Source of the DNA: Lineus longissimus | Taxonomy: Eukaryota; Nemertea; Pilidiophora; Heteronemertea; Lineidae | NCBI RefSeq assembly: GCF_910592395.1 | Contig: NC_088314.1 | Location: 11,658,001 to 11,722,000, forward strand | Reading direction: 5' to 3' | DNA: 64,000 bases | In this document: positions 32,569-44,282 of the stretch, one piece after another | Layout: every line of letters starts with the position of its first letter | Position numbering within the stretch: position 1 is the stretch's first letter | Notes under the pieces: generated by a model | Databases searched by the model: none | What the model was told of the DNA's origin: nothing | Seen by the model: the letters and a program-made list of their open reading frames with translations, nothing else | Position numbers and translations under genes: made by a program

Positions 32569-32960
32569 GATGGAAGCGAAGAGTGACCAAGATTTCGGCG
32601 ATATTAGCGGAGCCAGAGGCACCAGAGATGTCCGCGGAAGGAGATAGTTTTGCAGAGGGTGACCTGGAGAGGTGGATGTGGACTATTGGTGCAGAGATTA
32701 GCCGGACTCTGCAAAAAATGCCGTCCGATGCTGGACATTCGGTACCACGTGGAGAGGGACCTGTGCCGCTGGGCCTAAGCACACCTCAGGCCCAGCGTCT
32801 CCCATCCACGCCAGAAGAGCTGCCAGCGCCAACCCCTGGTCCTCGGCCTCGTAACGTTACATGTACTTCACCCAGGCCTGGTACGTCAACGGCTACTGGA
32901 GCGGCGAGTTTACCAGTAGTTATTTGCAAGTGCAAAATTCTAGATGCTTTTCTGTCCTAG
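32569..32960 (+). CDS. Putative first exon(s) of the P2X7-domain gene
   Basis: Just inside the left TIR, a frame of about 125 codons (open from 32583, first ATG at 32628: MSAEGDSFAEGDLERWMWTI) runs to TAG 32958. It continues into a Pro/Thr/Ser-rich low-complexity segment. Another ATG at 32569 (MEAKSDQDFGDISGARGTRD) is in a different frame and stops at 32644. Which start is real, and whether a frameshift is present, cannot be decided. A possible second exon follows at 33180-33260 (acceptor TTTGTTACAG, donor CACCAG|GTATT). No known domain here. Confidence 0.35.
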
Positions 32961-33361
32961 TCCAAAACTAAAACTTCCCACCAGAACAGTGGCGGGAAAT
33001 TAGAGCAGAGAGGGGGGGTCCTTGTAACATCCAGATGTTTCTTCAACAGTCACACGGAATCTCTGACAGTAATTGACAAGACAACGCAATAACACCACAA
33101 AATGAATACTTTCATTTCAATAACAATTTTATCAATTAAAAATATGTACAAGTCAATAATTATGTTTCACTTTGTTACAGTGTAAACAATCAACTCGAAG
33201 CATGGCAAGGCCTGCATCAACACATGCCGCAGTTGCCCTGAATTTATCAACACACCAGGTATTATTTGTTGTCTATACACATTACAACTTTAATACACGA
33301 CTTGCCAGACATATGACCATGACTCGTCACCTTCATCAGTATCTAAATACTTTGCAACCAG

Positions 33362-33736
33362 AGAAGGACCAACAATCTACCACCCCCACCAATTCCAGGG
33401 AATCTGCCTCCTAATTGCAAGTGTGGGCGCTGTAGGCACATGCCTACTGTCTGTGAGCAAGTGTGCTGCCGCCCGACGTGGCCAAATTGCAAGACATTGG
33501 AAAATCAAATCATTCAGATATGCCTGAACCACAACGTCGTGGAAGTTGCGCACAGAAATGTGCAAGATATGTTGGCGGGACCTGGAGAGAGAAACAACAG
33601 GGTGATGCGGCATGCATCATACCGCCAATACGTCCTCCACACATATGGCCACTTGGGTAAGGGAGTGGATGATCAGGCAGCACTTTCTTTCACCAGATGG
33701 CCGCTACACCGGATTTATACCAGGAAGAATGCTGAT
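33362..33736 (+). pseudogene. P2X7-type C-terminal (ballast) zinc-binding domain
   Basis: The frame reads PPPPIPGNLPPNCKCGRC, then CEQVCCRPTW, ...CLNHNVVEVAHRNVQDMLAG, NNRVMRHASYRQYVLHTYGH and LG. A frame slip and ~10 missing codons follow, then WMIRQHFLSPDGRYTGFIPG and a stop at 33737-33739. CxCGxC...CC, Arg-x-x-Ala-Tyr-Arg and the terminal IR..F..DG.YtGF are the hallmarks of the cytosolic ballast domain of vertebrate P2X7 receptors, which binds zinc and guanine nucleotide. There is no P2X channel part. In invertebrates this domain occurs alone or fused to other regions, often in multicopy genes. The deletion of the PSC-containing strand suggests a decayed copy. Confidence 0.85.
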
Positions 33737-34279
33737 CTAAAACAACTAGCAGAACCAATTGATAGTGATAGTCAAAAGTTGATGATGTACCAGTACTTCA
33801 CCATATAACTTCTTCTGATGTGTCTGAAAAACATAAATAATGCGAGTATTGTAAATTACTGAATGTGAGAAATAATTTCATTTTCATATCAACACTTATT
33901 ACAATGTAGTTTCCGTAGGTTTCTATTCTTTTGTCTTGTAAAGGGTCTTTGTTTTCTATCAGGTAGGGTCTTAGATTTTGGTTCTAATTTGGGGTTTTCG
34001 AACTTATTTCTATGTTGGGGTCTTAGGTTTCTATCTTGGGCTTCAAAAAAATCCATAAAATTGATATAGTGCAATAAATGACTTCTCTAAGTCCTGGGAC
34101 TAAGTCAGTCAACACTAGTCACCAATTATCAGGTCTATGGAATTTGCTCAAAATATTGGTATTGTTGAAGGTCACATAGTTATGCAAGACTTGAATCACA
34201 CATAACAGATGGTGATTAATACGTAGTACTGTAGTAGAATATGCACTTTTTAAATTGTTTCCAAGCAGAAATTCTATTG
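33737..34279. other. 3' flanks of two convergent genes
   Basis: An AATAAA at about 34071 on the plus strand could end the P2X7-domain gene. The transposase last exon ends at 34280 on the other strand. No other coding sequence is seen. Confidence 0.45.
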
Positions 34280-34433
34280 TTATATAGGATTAAGAAGATC
34301 TGCAGTAGAAATGCCTTGTACGGGCGCGATGTATGGGGCGATATTTTGCGGATGCTCTGGAGGCAGCTCAACACGCATCTTCAACCGGCCTGGATGCTCC
34401 TTCCTTTCTAGAAGGAGCATATACTTCAATGAC
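34280..34433 (-). pseudogene. Probable last exon of the Kolobok-like transposase
   Basis: On the minus strand a strong acceptor (GATTCTCTTTTTGCAG) at 34434 precedes SLKYMLLLERKEHPGRLKMR, VELPPEHPQNIAP and QGISTADLLNPI, stop at 34280-34282. A basic C-terminal helix followed by a short tail is the usual end of this transposase family. It is the only minus-strand coding candidate between the left gene and the nested repeats, so I assign it to the transposase by position. Confidence 0.5.
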
Positions 34434-34436
34434 CTG

Positions 34437-35150
34437 CAAAAAGAGAATCCAAATGTGTAAAAATAGATCGCAAAGCGAGCATAACCCCTCAGCCTATTAA
34501 GGTTGAAGGTGAGATAATGGTGAAGTTGGCTTAGTGGAGTGGCTAGTTTGCATATGGAAATTAAAATTGTGGAAACCTATTTTGAGGATGTGAGCGTGGC
34601 GGCCATACTGAATTTCGAATCGCGCTGATTTTCGAAAGGAACCCTCCCCTTACAAAACTGCATTCGGCCTACACCCACTAAAAATTGATTCCATCCTCCA
34701 AGCCGTTCTCAATAACATTTAAACAGCACCCTAACCTTTTCAGATGGGCAGGATGGATCATCGATAAGCATCTAAGGCTATTCCTTTATTTTATTCCTAC
34801 ATTCAACCGTCGTTCTTTGCTCAAAATACTCGACAGCTCGCCACTTCCATGACTTCGGCAAAGAGATACCGCCGCCATGATGCATGAGGATATGACGTCA
34901 CCATTACGGGGCGGAGCTTATGCTAAATGTACGTGTGCTTGACAGAATCGAGTCGGAGATTTGAAAGCAAATCAGAAAATCGGCGCATAAAAACGCTTCA
35001 AAGTCATCAAAATTATCCGAATTTCAAAAAAATCTTTGCCAGGTGCACCAGATCGAGTTTAGTTTGATGGGACAGGGGTGACAGTTTTTCAGTTGAAATA
35101 GCAGTTTTGCTGGACTACCTCCATAATATAACCTGGGAAGAATGCAGAAG
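34437..35150. other. Transposon interior, no exon recognised
   Basis: I searched both strands for the missing transposase exons (the segment with the third acidic residue and the H..GELE-like block) and did not find them here. Confidence 0.35.
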
Positions 35151-37623
35151 CCTAGTACCTTCTCCTAGTAATCTCAATATAGACCCCACATTTGTTGTAA
35201 TGTGGGGTGTATAATGACCTTGTGAGCTATAAATAGTAACTTCGCGTAATGCTATTGTGGCGAATTTTTCAGAACTAATTTCTGAAAGTAGTCCCTTAAG
35301 ACCTTATGACTACCCACTGAAAGGAACTAGTGATAATATCGTCTACTTGACTTCTTTTTAGCAGAAAATTGGTTACCGTGTTGCAAAATCAATCTTCCAT
35401 CGTTAGACTGGTCACACTCACAGTGGGTATGCTGAAATATAGCCTGGTTCCTTGCGCAGAATACAACTGCGCAACTATACGTCATAGCCCGGGCTTTTGA
35501 ATCTTAAAAAATTCAGTTAAATGTGCCTGTAGCGCCAACTGGCGGTGAAAACTAAACTAATTCCATTACAAGTAACAAGAGGCCCAAGGGCCTGGCGCTC
35601 AGCTGGATGACCTAATAACATAGGACTGAGGGTGTAAAGTAGTAAATATCGGCTTTATACTACTGTTTGAAGGTCAAGAGAACACGTTATACCACTAAAA
35701 TTGCCAATGCAGAGCTCCCAGCTGGATGAAATATGATTGAACTAATCAGCCATGGTATGTAAATATTACAGGAGGCAACGGAAGATATCCCTAGTTCAGT
35801 ATGTTGTATCGGTAGCTTTACAGAAAAGAAGTGTCAGAGAGGATGAGACTTCTCCATGGACAACTGTGGTATGTCCAGGCTGGGTTGTACAGCACAAGGA
35901 TACAAAATGCTGTCTGTAATTGAGAGGTATCCTGATTTGACAGAGGTCAAAATAAATAGAAATTACCAGTTTGGGACTAACACCACTGTCTTTTTTTTTT
36001 TAATAAGGTAGGGATTACAGGAGTCAACAAAATTAATTTTATTGAGAGAAATTGACCTGTCCTGCAGGTGATTGGAATTTACAATACAAAGGGTCGTTTT
36101 TCATGACATTGTGCTCTACTGCGTATCCCTAGTGAGTCGATCTGGAACCAATCTATCCTTGGCACAGACAGGTTCAAATTGGCTGTATCTTGAATAGATT
36201 GAATTGCGATGAAAATCTAATGCAATAAAGGAGCATTATCGAAGAGACAAATTAATCTAACCAATTGTCCACAGACTCGGACCCTGAAATGGCATGATGT
36301 ATGCGTGCATATAAAAGTATATCAATTGGTCCCATAGAGATGATGAGGCAATGTCAATATGCCTTGTTCCTTAGTCAGCAATATGCCCCTAGTACCTTCT
36401 CCTAGTAATCTCAATATAGACCCCACATTTGTTGTAATGTGGGGTGTATAATGACCTTGTGAGCTATAAATAGTAACTTCGCGTAATGCTATTGTGGCGA
36501 ATTTTTCAGAACTAATTTCTGAAAGTAGTCCCTTAAGACCTTATGACTACCCACTGAAAGGAACTAGTGATAATATCGTCTACTTGACTTCTTTTTAGCA
36601 GAAAATTGGTTACCGTGTTGCAAAATCAATCTTCCATCTTTAGACTGGTCACACTCACAGTGGGTATGCTGAAATATAGCCTGATTCCTTGCGCAGAATA
36701 CAACTGCGCAACTATACGTCATAGCCCGGGCTTTTGAATCTTAAAAAATTCAGTTAAATGTGCCTGTAGCGCCAACTGGCGGTGAAAACTAAACTAATTC
36801 CATTACAAGTAACAAGAGGCCCAAGGGCCTGGCGCTCAGCTGGATGACCTAATAACATAGGACTGAGGGTGTAAAGTAGTAAATATCGGCTTTATACTAC
36901 TGTTTGAAGGTCAAGAGAACACGTTATACCACTAAAATTGCCAATGCAGAGCTCCCAGCTGGATGAAATATGATTGAACTAATCAGCCATGGTATGTAAA
37001 TATTACAGGAGGCAACGGAAGATATCCCTAGTTCAGTATGTTGTATCGGTAGCTTTACAGAAAAGAAGTGTCAGAGAGGATGAGACTTCTCCATGGACAA
37101 CTGTGGTATGTCCAGGCTGGGTTGTACAGCACAAGGATACAAAATGCTGTCTGTAATTGAGAGGTATCCTGATTTGACAGAGGTCAAAATAAATAGAAAT
37201 TACCAGTTTGGGACTAACACCACTGTCTTTTTTTTTTAATAAGGTAGGGATTACAGGAGTCAACAAAATTAATTTTATTGAGAGAAATTGACCTGTCCTG
37301 CAGGTGATTGGAATTTACAATACAAAGGGTCGTTTTTCATGACATTGTGCTCTACTGCGTATCCCTAGTGAGTCGATCTGGAACCAATCTATCCTTGGCA
37401 CAGACAGGTTCAAATTGGCTGTATCTTGAATAGATTGAATTGCGATGAAAATCTAATGCAATAAAGGAGCATTATCGAAGAGACAAATTAATCTAACCAA
37501 TTGTCCACAGACTCGGACCCTGAAATGGCATGATGTATGCGTGCATATAAAAGTATATCAATTGGTCCCATAGAGATGATGAGGCAATGTCAATATGCCT
37601 TGTTCCTTAGTCAGCAATATGCC
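35151..37623 (+). repeat. 1.24-kb tandem duplication
   Basis: Unit 1 is 35151-36387 and unit 2 is 36388-37623, both starting CCTAGTACCTTCTCCTAG. They appear to differ only by two substitutions (CATCGTTAG/CATCTTTAG and CTGGTTCC/CTGATTCC) and one base in a T run. Each unit contains the 240-bp family B variant terminus. Either a very recent duplication or unresolved haplotypes in an assembly. Confidence 0.95.
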
Positions 37624-38272
37624 CCTTTTTATACGGAGAAGAAGGAGAAGCCAGATAGGCCTTCACATGTCGGCTTCCAAATGGCTCGAACCAACTGTAC
37701 TATCACTACCATTAATTTAAAATGTGTGCTCCTCCTACATGTAGCAATGTCTCGGCCAAAAAGGCACTTAGTCGACAGGCGAGCTAGAAGTTCAGCACCG
37801 TGAGCAGCTCCTTGGTAAAGGCCATGTCAGGTTCCGCGCGCCTCTTCAGATACATCAAGTATTGAAAGCTGTGGTGAGCTGAGCACATAAAAAGACCATG
37901 GTCACCTTAATTTGAAAATCCCTTCAGCACAATAGACCACCAATTTGACCCCAGCTCCTAACTGCGGGAAAACCCAAGTCCAGCCACCAAAAATACATTT
38001 TTGTTTACATTTGAACTGCAAACATGCGTTTGTTTACAATTTCATTTCCCGCGAAATCTCGAAAATCAGGTGACCTGCAATCGTGGATTGAAAATAACAT
38101 TAACCTGGGTTCAGCAGGTCAGCAGGTATACCGGCTGTTCCAATCATCCCCCTACAGCCAGCTGTTCAAAAAGTAATGTTATTCACCCCACAGGGAGTGC
38201 AGGTAATTGATTAAGCCCCTGCATAACTTAACAGCAATGGCTTGGCTTCTGTGAGTGGTAAGGAGAATTGAC
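37397..38272 (+). repeat. Dispersed repeat family C, copy 1
   Basis: About 880 bp match, in inverted orientation, 61808-62707. Shared blocks include GGAACAGCC / GGCTGTTCC, TCAGCAGGTCA and CCTGCATAACT. The 88-codon open frame at 37537-37803 lies within it and has no known domain. Most of its left 230 bp is also present in unit 1 of the tandem duplication. Confidence 0.85.
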
Positions 38273-38491
38273 AGTTTTTTTATGGGAGTGTGGTGAGCGC
38301 ACGCCGCAGGATTGTGTATAGTGGTACTTGGGCGTAGTAGCGGTCGCGAGTTGGGTGTGTGATATTGTTTTTGTGACCCGTGTCAAGACCGGCGGTCTAA
38401 TTGCAATTGTCAGAGATAATAGTTACATTAAAAGCATATAAGTTGCATACAAGTGTTGGTAAGTTTTGTGTTCAACCCCGTGTGTGTTCCA

Positions 38492-40376
38492 GGAGTAACA
38501 TTATTGTGTTGCTTAAAACGTCTACTTTTTACTCATGTATGAATCACTAATAATAATTTCAACTTATTTTCTGGTTATGATAACACAACACGCATCTTCA
38601 TGATCATGATCGCCTTGGACGCACAACCTAACCACATATCAATCCGCCCCGACGATCGACACATCAATTCGATTCGATAACACTCGATAAAGTTTGATAA
38701 GTAAACTAGAACTGAGATTTCACAGGAGTACTGGTGAATTCATGAATCCAGGGTTGTTTTGAGGGCGATATCGTAAGAGTTGGTCTTGAGTATGGGGACC
38801 TGAAGGTCCGTGTGAGGCACCTGGGCCAGGGAGAGAAGACTAGTTGAACGGTCGATGGGATCTGACACGGACACTACTATTGATCTCATTATATGAATAC
38901 CATTTAATTACAAAGAAGTGAAAACAGATCATATCATATTCCTTGGCATAAATTAAAATAGGAGTGCGGGAACAAGGTTTTTTTGGCAGGAGGAAAGCGA
39001 GAACATTTTGCGCCGTCGTATTCCGATTTGACTGGTTAGTGGTGAAATCTGCTTTTAATTTTGCAAATTAACATATTCCTTTTTATAGTTCTAACGATGT
39101 CTGAATTAAAGATGCTTTCCCAATGCTTGACTGGTCTGGCAAGAGGCATTGCCAGGAAAACGTGACGTCATTTTAGCCATTCTTCTTACCGCACGCCCTC
39201 CCTCTCCGTAAAACTTCCTGACATGGTGTGAAGTGGGAGGGCGCACAATGGGAACCACACTGCCGCGATGTTAATATTTTCTATTTATAGAATTCAGCGG
39301 AAGAGATTTAAGGCACAGAAAAAGTGGATTAACTCGGCTAATCTCAATGGATTTTACCCAGGAATGTTTTCAAGGCGAGAGAAACATCTGATTTAAGTAC
39401 TGCGCTTATTAGATTTCATGTTCATGCCGAAGATTGGCCTAAAACGTGGACGAAAAGAGTGCATTATCGAGTGTTGGAGAGGTCACGTGATTGGATGAGA
39501 AACCTGAGCGAAAACAATACTGACTCCAGCTCCCAGAGGGAGGAGCGCGGCTGGAGTTATAACAAAGTTTTCGTGCTTTTAGCTGTCAACATCAATGGCT
39601 ATAATATACTCCTGCAGAATAGTAGAACTAATAGAACTAATTTCCGAAGTTTCCAATAGTTTGAACACAAATCAGAACATCACCCATCAGCTGGACTCGG
39701 ATCTGCATAAATTAAGATAAATAATGAGGTCGTCGCTTCAATTTCGCAAAAAAGTCGACTCCATTCGAAGGTTGTTTTGACCAAATTCCGTTGAACTCAT
39801 CATTATGAGGGCATTTGAACACATTCTCGTTGATCTTTTCTATAAACGTGTGAAGTTTCGTACCAAAATACATTTCCGTAAAGGCTTAAAAAAGGAACTT
39901 TGTCACTTACAAAATCATCGCCCCGGTAGAAATAAAAGGTCACCGCCATTTTCTTGATGATAGTACTCGGCGGGAAATTTAAAGCGGAATCATCAAACAA
40001 CAGTTTTGCTCACTACCGCCAACTGGTGATATAAATCGACACTAATTTATATCAAAACTTCTGTATCATGAAGACCTTTTCAACTTTATTTCAAGCTTTT
40101 ATCTGCTGGAATAGAGCTTCAAAAAATTGTTTTTTCATTTACGCATTTTGCCCCCTGGGGAGCTGAATTTGAGTCGAATCACCCAAATTTTTTTCCGTAA
40201 GCAACATTTTCTGCGGTGTTTATAAGCAAGACTAGATTTGAAGTGCCTCGGTTGTATGATTACAAAATGCCCAACTTTGTCTACAGATGGCTAGATGGAA
40301 GGAAGGATGGAAGGACGGACTCCAATCGAATAGCTATTTGACTAGCTCCGCTGACTTTGTCAGCTGAGCTAAAAAT
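38492..40376 (+). repeat. Dispersed repeat family D, copy 3
   Basis: It starts AGTAACATTATTGTGTTGCT and ends TTTGTCAGCTGAGCTAAAAA, matching copy D2 along its length. It lacks the D2 palindrome and retains the 80-bp AGCGAAAACAATACTGACTC segment missing from D2. The DIRS element begins at its last bases. Confidence 0.85.
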
Positions 40377-40576
40377 GCCCATTTCCTTACAAGAAATGGC
40401 CATTTTGTTAGTTCATACTTACCTATGGAACACTTTTGCATGTTACTCCATTTGGGCTCAAACACAAGAGTATCCCTTTAATTTTCTAAAGGGAGAACTG
40501 AGTTAACAGCTCGGCCGCCAGGCGGCGCCCTGACCGATCCCGCGAGATCGCGCCGATCTCATGCCGCCATATTCAG
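40373..40576. repeat. DIRS inverted terminal repeat, 3' side
   Basis: From AAAATGCCCATTTCCTTACA to ATGCCGCCATATTCAG, complementary to 46292-46497. It includes CAGCTCGGCCGCCAGGCGGC. Confidence 0.93.
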
Positions 40577-40634
40577 TCTTACTCTTGAGCATTAACAAAG
40601 AGTATGTCCCGTTTGTGGGGACGGCGGGAGGGCC

Positions 40635-40732
40635 GTGTTCCATAGGTAAGTATGAACTAACAAAATGGCCATTTCTTGTAAGGAAATGGGCATTTTGTGT
40701 CATTCAAACTTACCTATGGAACACTTTTGCAT
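40635..40732. repeat. DIRS internal complementary region
   Basis: It joins CATAGGTAAGTATGAAC...GGAAATGGGCATTTT to GTGTCATTCAAACTTACC. That is the reverse complement of the two original element ends abutted as in a circle. The second half matches the complement of 46759-46780, showing where the original 5' terminus lay. Confidence 0.88.
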
Positions 40733-41163
40733 CGAATCCCAGCAACCTATTGGAGGTGGGAAACGAGGACTTACCTAAGGCTGAGCTGTTGTTCCATCAA
40801 GGAGGCACCAGCGGCATATTAGCTAAGGAGGACCGCCAGGGGAAAGAAATGGGGAGAACCGGGGGACCGGTATTTTGATCTCGGTATTACAATCGAATTA
40901 TAGAGAGTAATAGACCCATTCTCCGGAAAGCGCTAGAATTGCGTAATAAAACCATCTTCTTTCCGGCAACAGAGCTTAGAGCAAGTAAGGCATGTTCAAG
41001 GGTGTAGAATGAGTTATTGCTAAACAACAATAAGAAATTGCGTCCTTTCTAGTCTACTAGGGGTTGCCTGGATTGTTGAAGATAGGGCATATCAAAAATG
41101 GCGTAAGATGCGCGTTTGACTCTTCAATCGGGCTCCCCCCCCCCTCTTTTGATCTAGCCAGGC

Positions 41164-43245
41164 TCAAACAACATGCCCCGCAGACACAATCGGGCCGATT
41201 GTGTGCATGCCATCTACGAGGGAAGAAACGTCTCGTAGGCAGAAACGAGAGAATGTGGAGTGATTACTCCAACATGCAGCGGAAACGACTTCTTGAAGAG
41301 CAACTCCTCGGTTGTTAGCCCAGGAGGTGGCTAGTGCTCTAACTTCGTGCGCTGAGATGTTAGCTAGCGCACGAAGATCAGAGGAAGTCTTCAAGGTGTT
41401 GTAGGAAAGACGAATAGTCTCCACAATCCACCTTGAAATAGTGGCGGCCGCTATCTCGCGTTTATTTCCCTCCTTATAGGACAAAAACAAACGCTCTCTC
41501 CCCTGGCGGATACCGGGAGGTTTTGTCCTATTTATGTAGAACTTTAGTGCCCTGACGGGATATAAAGTTCTGTCAGGAAGATCATAAGAGATCGTTCCTG
41601 ACAGAGAGGGAATAGTAACCGGGGGCCGAGAGGCGGCCGGTCCCTGGTTCTTCGCCAGAAATCCTGGTATGAAAGCCAGGATAACCTCCCCTCCCTCTCT
41701 AAAAGCCAGCTTCTTAAAAGAAAGTGCATGGAGCTCTGATCTCCGTTGGGCGGTAGCCAAGGCTACTAGAAAGACCGTTTTGAGTGTCAGATATTTCATG
41801 GATGAAATAGACATGGGTTCAAAAGGATGCCTCATGAGCACCTTAAGGACAACAGAAAGGTCCCCTTTAGGGGTTTTGTGAACCGGTCTAGGACGCTCTA
41901 ATAACATTCCTCTGAAAAGAGGGGTTATTTGGTCCTCCCAACGAAGATCCCAGGTGCTTAAAACACGGAGGGTAGAAGCGATGGCGGACTTGTACCCTTT
42001 TATAGCCGTGACAGACAGTTGTCTTTCCGTGAATAATTCAATAAAGAAATCAACCAATCTGTATATAGAGGGAGAGATCGAATTAACTCCGTTCTCCCTG
42101 CACCAGGAAATGAAGGTAGACCACTTTCCTTGATACACATCAAGGGTAGACCCCCTTTGAGGTGCGGACATGCGTTTGACAGTGATGTCCGAAAAGCCTC
42201 TCTGGTGGAGATGCAACTGGATAAGTTCCAGGCGTGAAACTTGAAAAATCCAGGGTTCTGGTGGTAGCATCTCCCCAGGGGGTGCCACAGGAGGTGCTTC
42301 CAAGTAGGAAGACTCCTGGGGTGGTCTATCAGGAGCTCCAGCAAGGCTGGGAACCAGGCTTGATTTGGCCAGCAAGGTGCGATGAGAGTTATTCTCACCG
42401 GGTGGCTGGTCAAGATCTTGTTCAGGACTGGTTGGATGAGAGGGAGGGGTGGAAACGCATATGCGTTCAGCCCGACCCAAGAGGCTGTAAGGCTGTCGAC
42501 TTCCAGGGCCTCTTCGTCCGGAAGTGGAGAGTAATAGATGGGAAGGCGATTGTTCAGCCTGGTGGCGAACAGATCTACCTTCGGAGATTGCCAAAGGCGA
42601 CAAAGGTCGTCTACAATCTCCTGATGGAGTGTCCACTCTGTCTGAACTAGTTTGTCCTGACGGGACAGGGCGTCGGCAAGGATGTTGCGTTTGCCCGGTA
42701 TGTGTCTGGCACATATCGATACTCCAAGGTCGGCACAAAGATGGTAAAGCTCCCAAGTTAGCAGGCAAAGAATGCCGGACTTTGTGCCTCCCTGTCTCCT
42801 GACATATGCTACTACTGTAGAATTGTCGGAGAACAGGGTTACTCTCCCGATTCTTCAGGTGAAGGGAAAGAGCCCTCACGGCAAGAAGGACAGCCTTCAT
42901 TTCCAATATATTTATTGAAAGAATGGTCTCCTCCCTTGTCCATAGACCCCTTATGGACATGTCCCCGTTGTTCAGATGTGCTCCCCACCCTAGTAGAGAA
43001 GCATCTGTGAACAGGGACACTTCTGGGGGAGGTGGAGCAAGATCTACACCGCTTTGGAGACGAGTCTCCGACTCCCAGAAGTTCCAGACGTTCTTGTGTA
43101 GGTATTGAGGTATCAATACCAACTTGTCTAATGGGTCCCTGTGGGGTTTCCATAGAGACATTAGAAACATCTGGATGGGACGCATATATAGACGGCCACG
43201 AGGGATTTGGTCTGTTGCCGAATTCAGAAGTCCCAAAAGGCTCAA
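41164..43245 (-). pseudogene. DIRS RNase H and tyrosine recombinase
   Basis: The RNase H start is visible (SLFTDASLLGWGAHLNNGDM, INILEMKAVLLAVRAL). From about 42830 to 42240 the frame is shifted relative to the family: the expected ADALSR-type block is read out of frame. A second compensating shift restores it, so the unbroken 693-codon frame is misleading. The recombinase follows: GYKSAIASTL, TAQRRSELHALS (first catalytic Arg), SAHEVRALATSWA (HxxR), then WSNHSTFSRFCLRDV. Relatives have a catalytic Tyr where this copy has Cys (codon TGC, 41239-41241). The recombinase is therefore predicted to be dead. Confidence 0.88.
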
Positions 43246-43307
43246 GCATCGCCTTGCGGGAGCTTGAGTCCTTTCTCTGAATTCTGCGACGAGATGAAGA
43301 ATTTTCT

Positions 43308-44079
43308 TTATCCTGTCTGGGGGGGGGGGGGGGGCAGCATTTTTCCTATGGCCGTAAGGAACTGAACTCCAATGTAAACAAGTCTTGGGATGGTATGAAT
43401 TCTGACTTTGTTTCGTTGATAATCCAACCTGCGGAAACTACTTTTTGCTTTAGAACCTGAAGTTGTTGCAGTAGTAGTTCCCGCGATTTGCAACGGAGTA
43501 GCCAATCGTCTAGGTAGTGATGGAGCTTGAACCCCATCACGTGAAAGGGAGCGACGAAGGCTGTGACTATCATCGTAAAAATTAGGGGTGCCGATGCCAG
43601 ACCGAACGGCAGGGCCCTGAATTGATACGTCTTTCCTTCGTAATGGAATCGAAGGAAGTGTTGATAGTCTGGATGGATCGGTACATGTAAGTACGCATCC
43701 GTTAAATCCATCGATACCGCCCAATCGTTGGGCTGTATCGCCGTTGCTATAGACCTGGTGGTTTCCATCTTGAAATGAGGAACATTCAAGAAGGTGTTTA
43801 ACCTGGAAAGGTCTATGATCAGCCTCCATGTCCCTGCTTTCTTGGGAACCAAGAAAACGTGGCTGTAAAAGCCGGGGAGCATGGATTTTGAAGGACCTGG
43901 ATAGCTTGCTTCTCCAGTAATGTCGCGACCTCTGCTTGGAGGGCAGAGGCCTTGACTGGGTCCTTCGGTGACTGAACTGGGGTTGGATATATGGTAGTCG
44001 GGTACGGTTGAAATCTAGTTTCACTCCGTACCTCAACATGTTTGGGACTGGGGACCCCTTTGGGCACCAATCGTCCCAA
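43308..44079 (-). pseudogene. DIRS reverse transcriptase
   Basis: In the frame 43882-43346: GFYSHVFLVPKKAGTWRLII, DLSRLN, AVSMDLTDAYLHVPIHPDYQ, RALPFGLASAPLIFT and the catalytic HHYLDDWLL. The upstream part (KASALQAEVATLLEKQAIQV) is in another frame (44079-43819), and the downstream LVYIGVQFLTAIGKML block in a third (43346-43308), so at least two frameshifts break the gene. A run of about 18 G at 43319-43336 (C on the coding strand) lies at the downstream junction and may be one cause. Confidence 0.88.
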
Positions 44080-44282
44080 ATGTCTGCAAATTTTTGCAGA
44101 AGGCCCCCGACTACCGGAGTCGGCTCCTTTTTGCGTCAGGGAGGAGAAAGGAGGGGGGAGTCACTTCCTCCGGCCTGCACCCCTTGGACGAAAGGAGTGC
44201 TTAGTCGGACCGGATCCACCCTGGTTAGAGAAGTATTTTTCCTCTTTCCAGTCCGGCGACCCTCCGCTTCCCGTCAGAAGGA

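Noticed and set aside
33654-33692. Tiny intron (GTAAGG ... TTTCACCAG) in the P2X7-domain exon
   Set aside because: The sequence just before the supposed acceptor still encodes the conserved IR..F..DG block, so a small deletion explains it better.
37537-37803. 88-codon open frame
   Set aside because: Part of dispersed repeat C; the second copy does not keep the frame.
41164-43245. Intact 693-residue DIRS polyprotein
   Set aside because: The middle third is in the wrong frame relative to the family, and the catalytic Tyr is missing.
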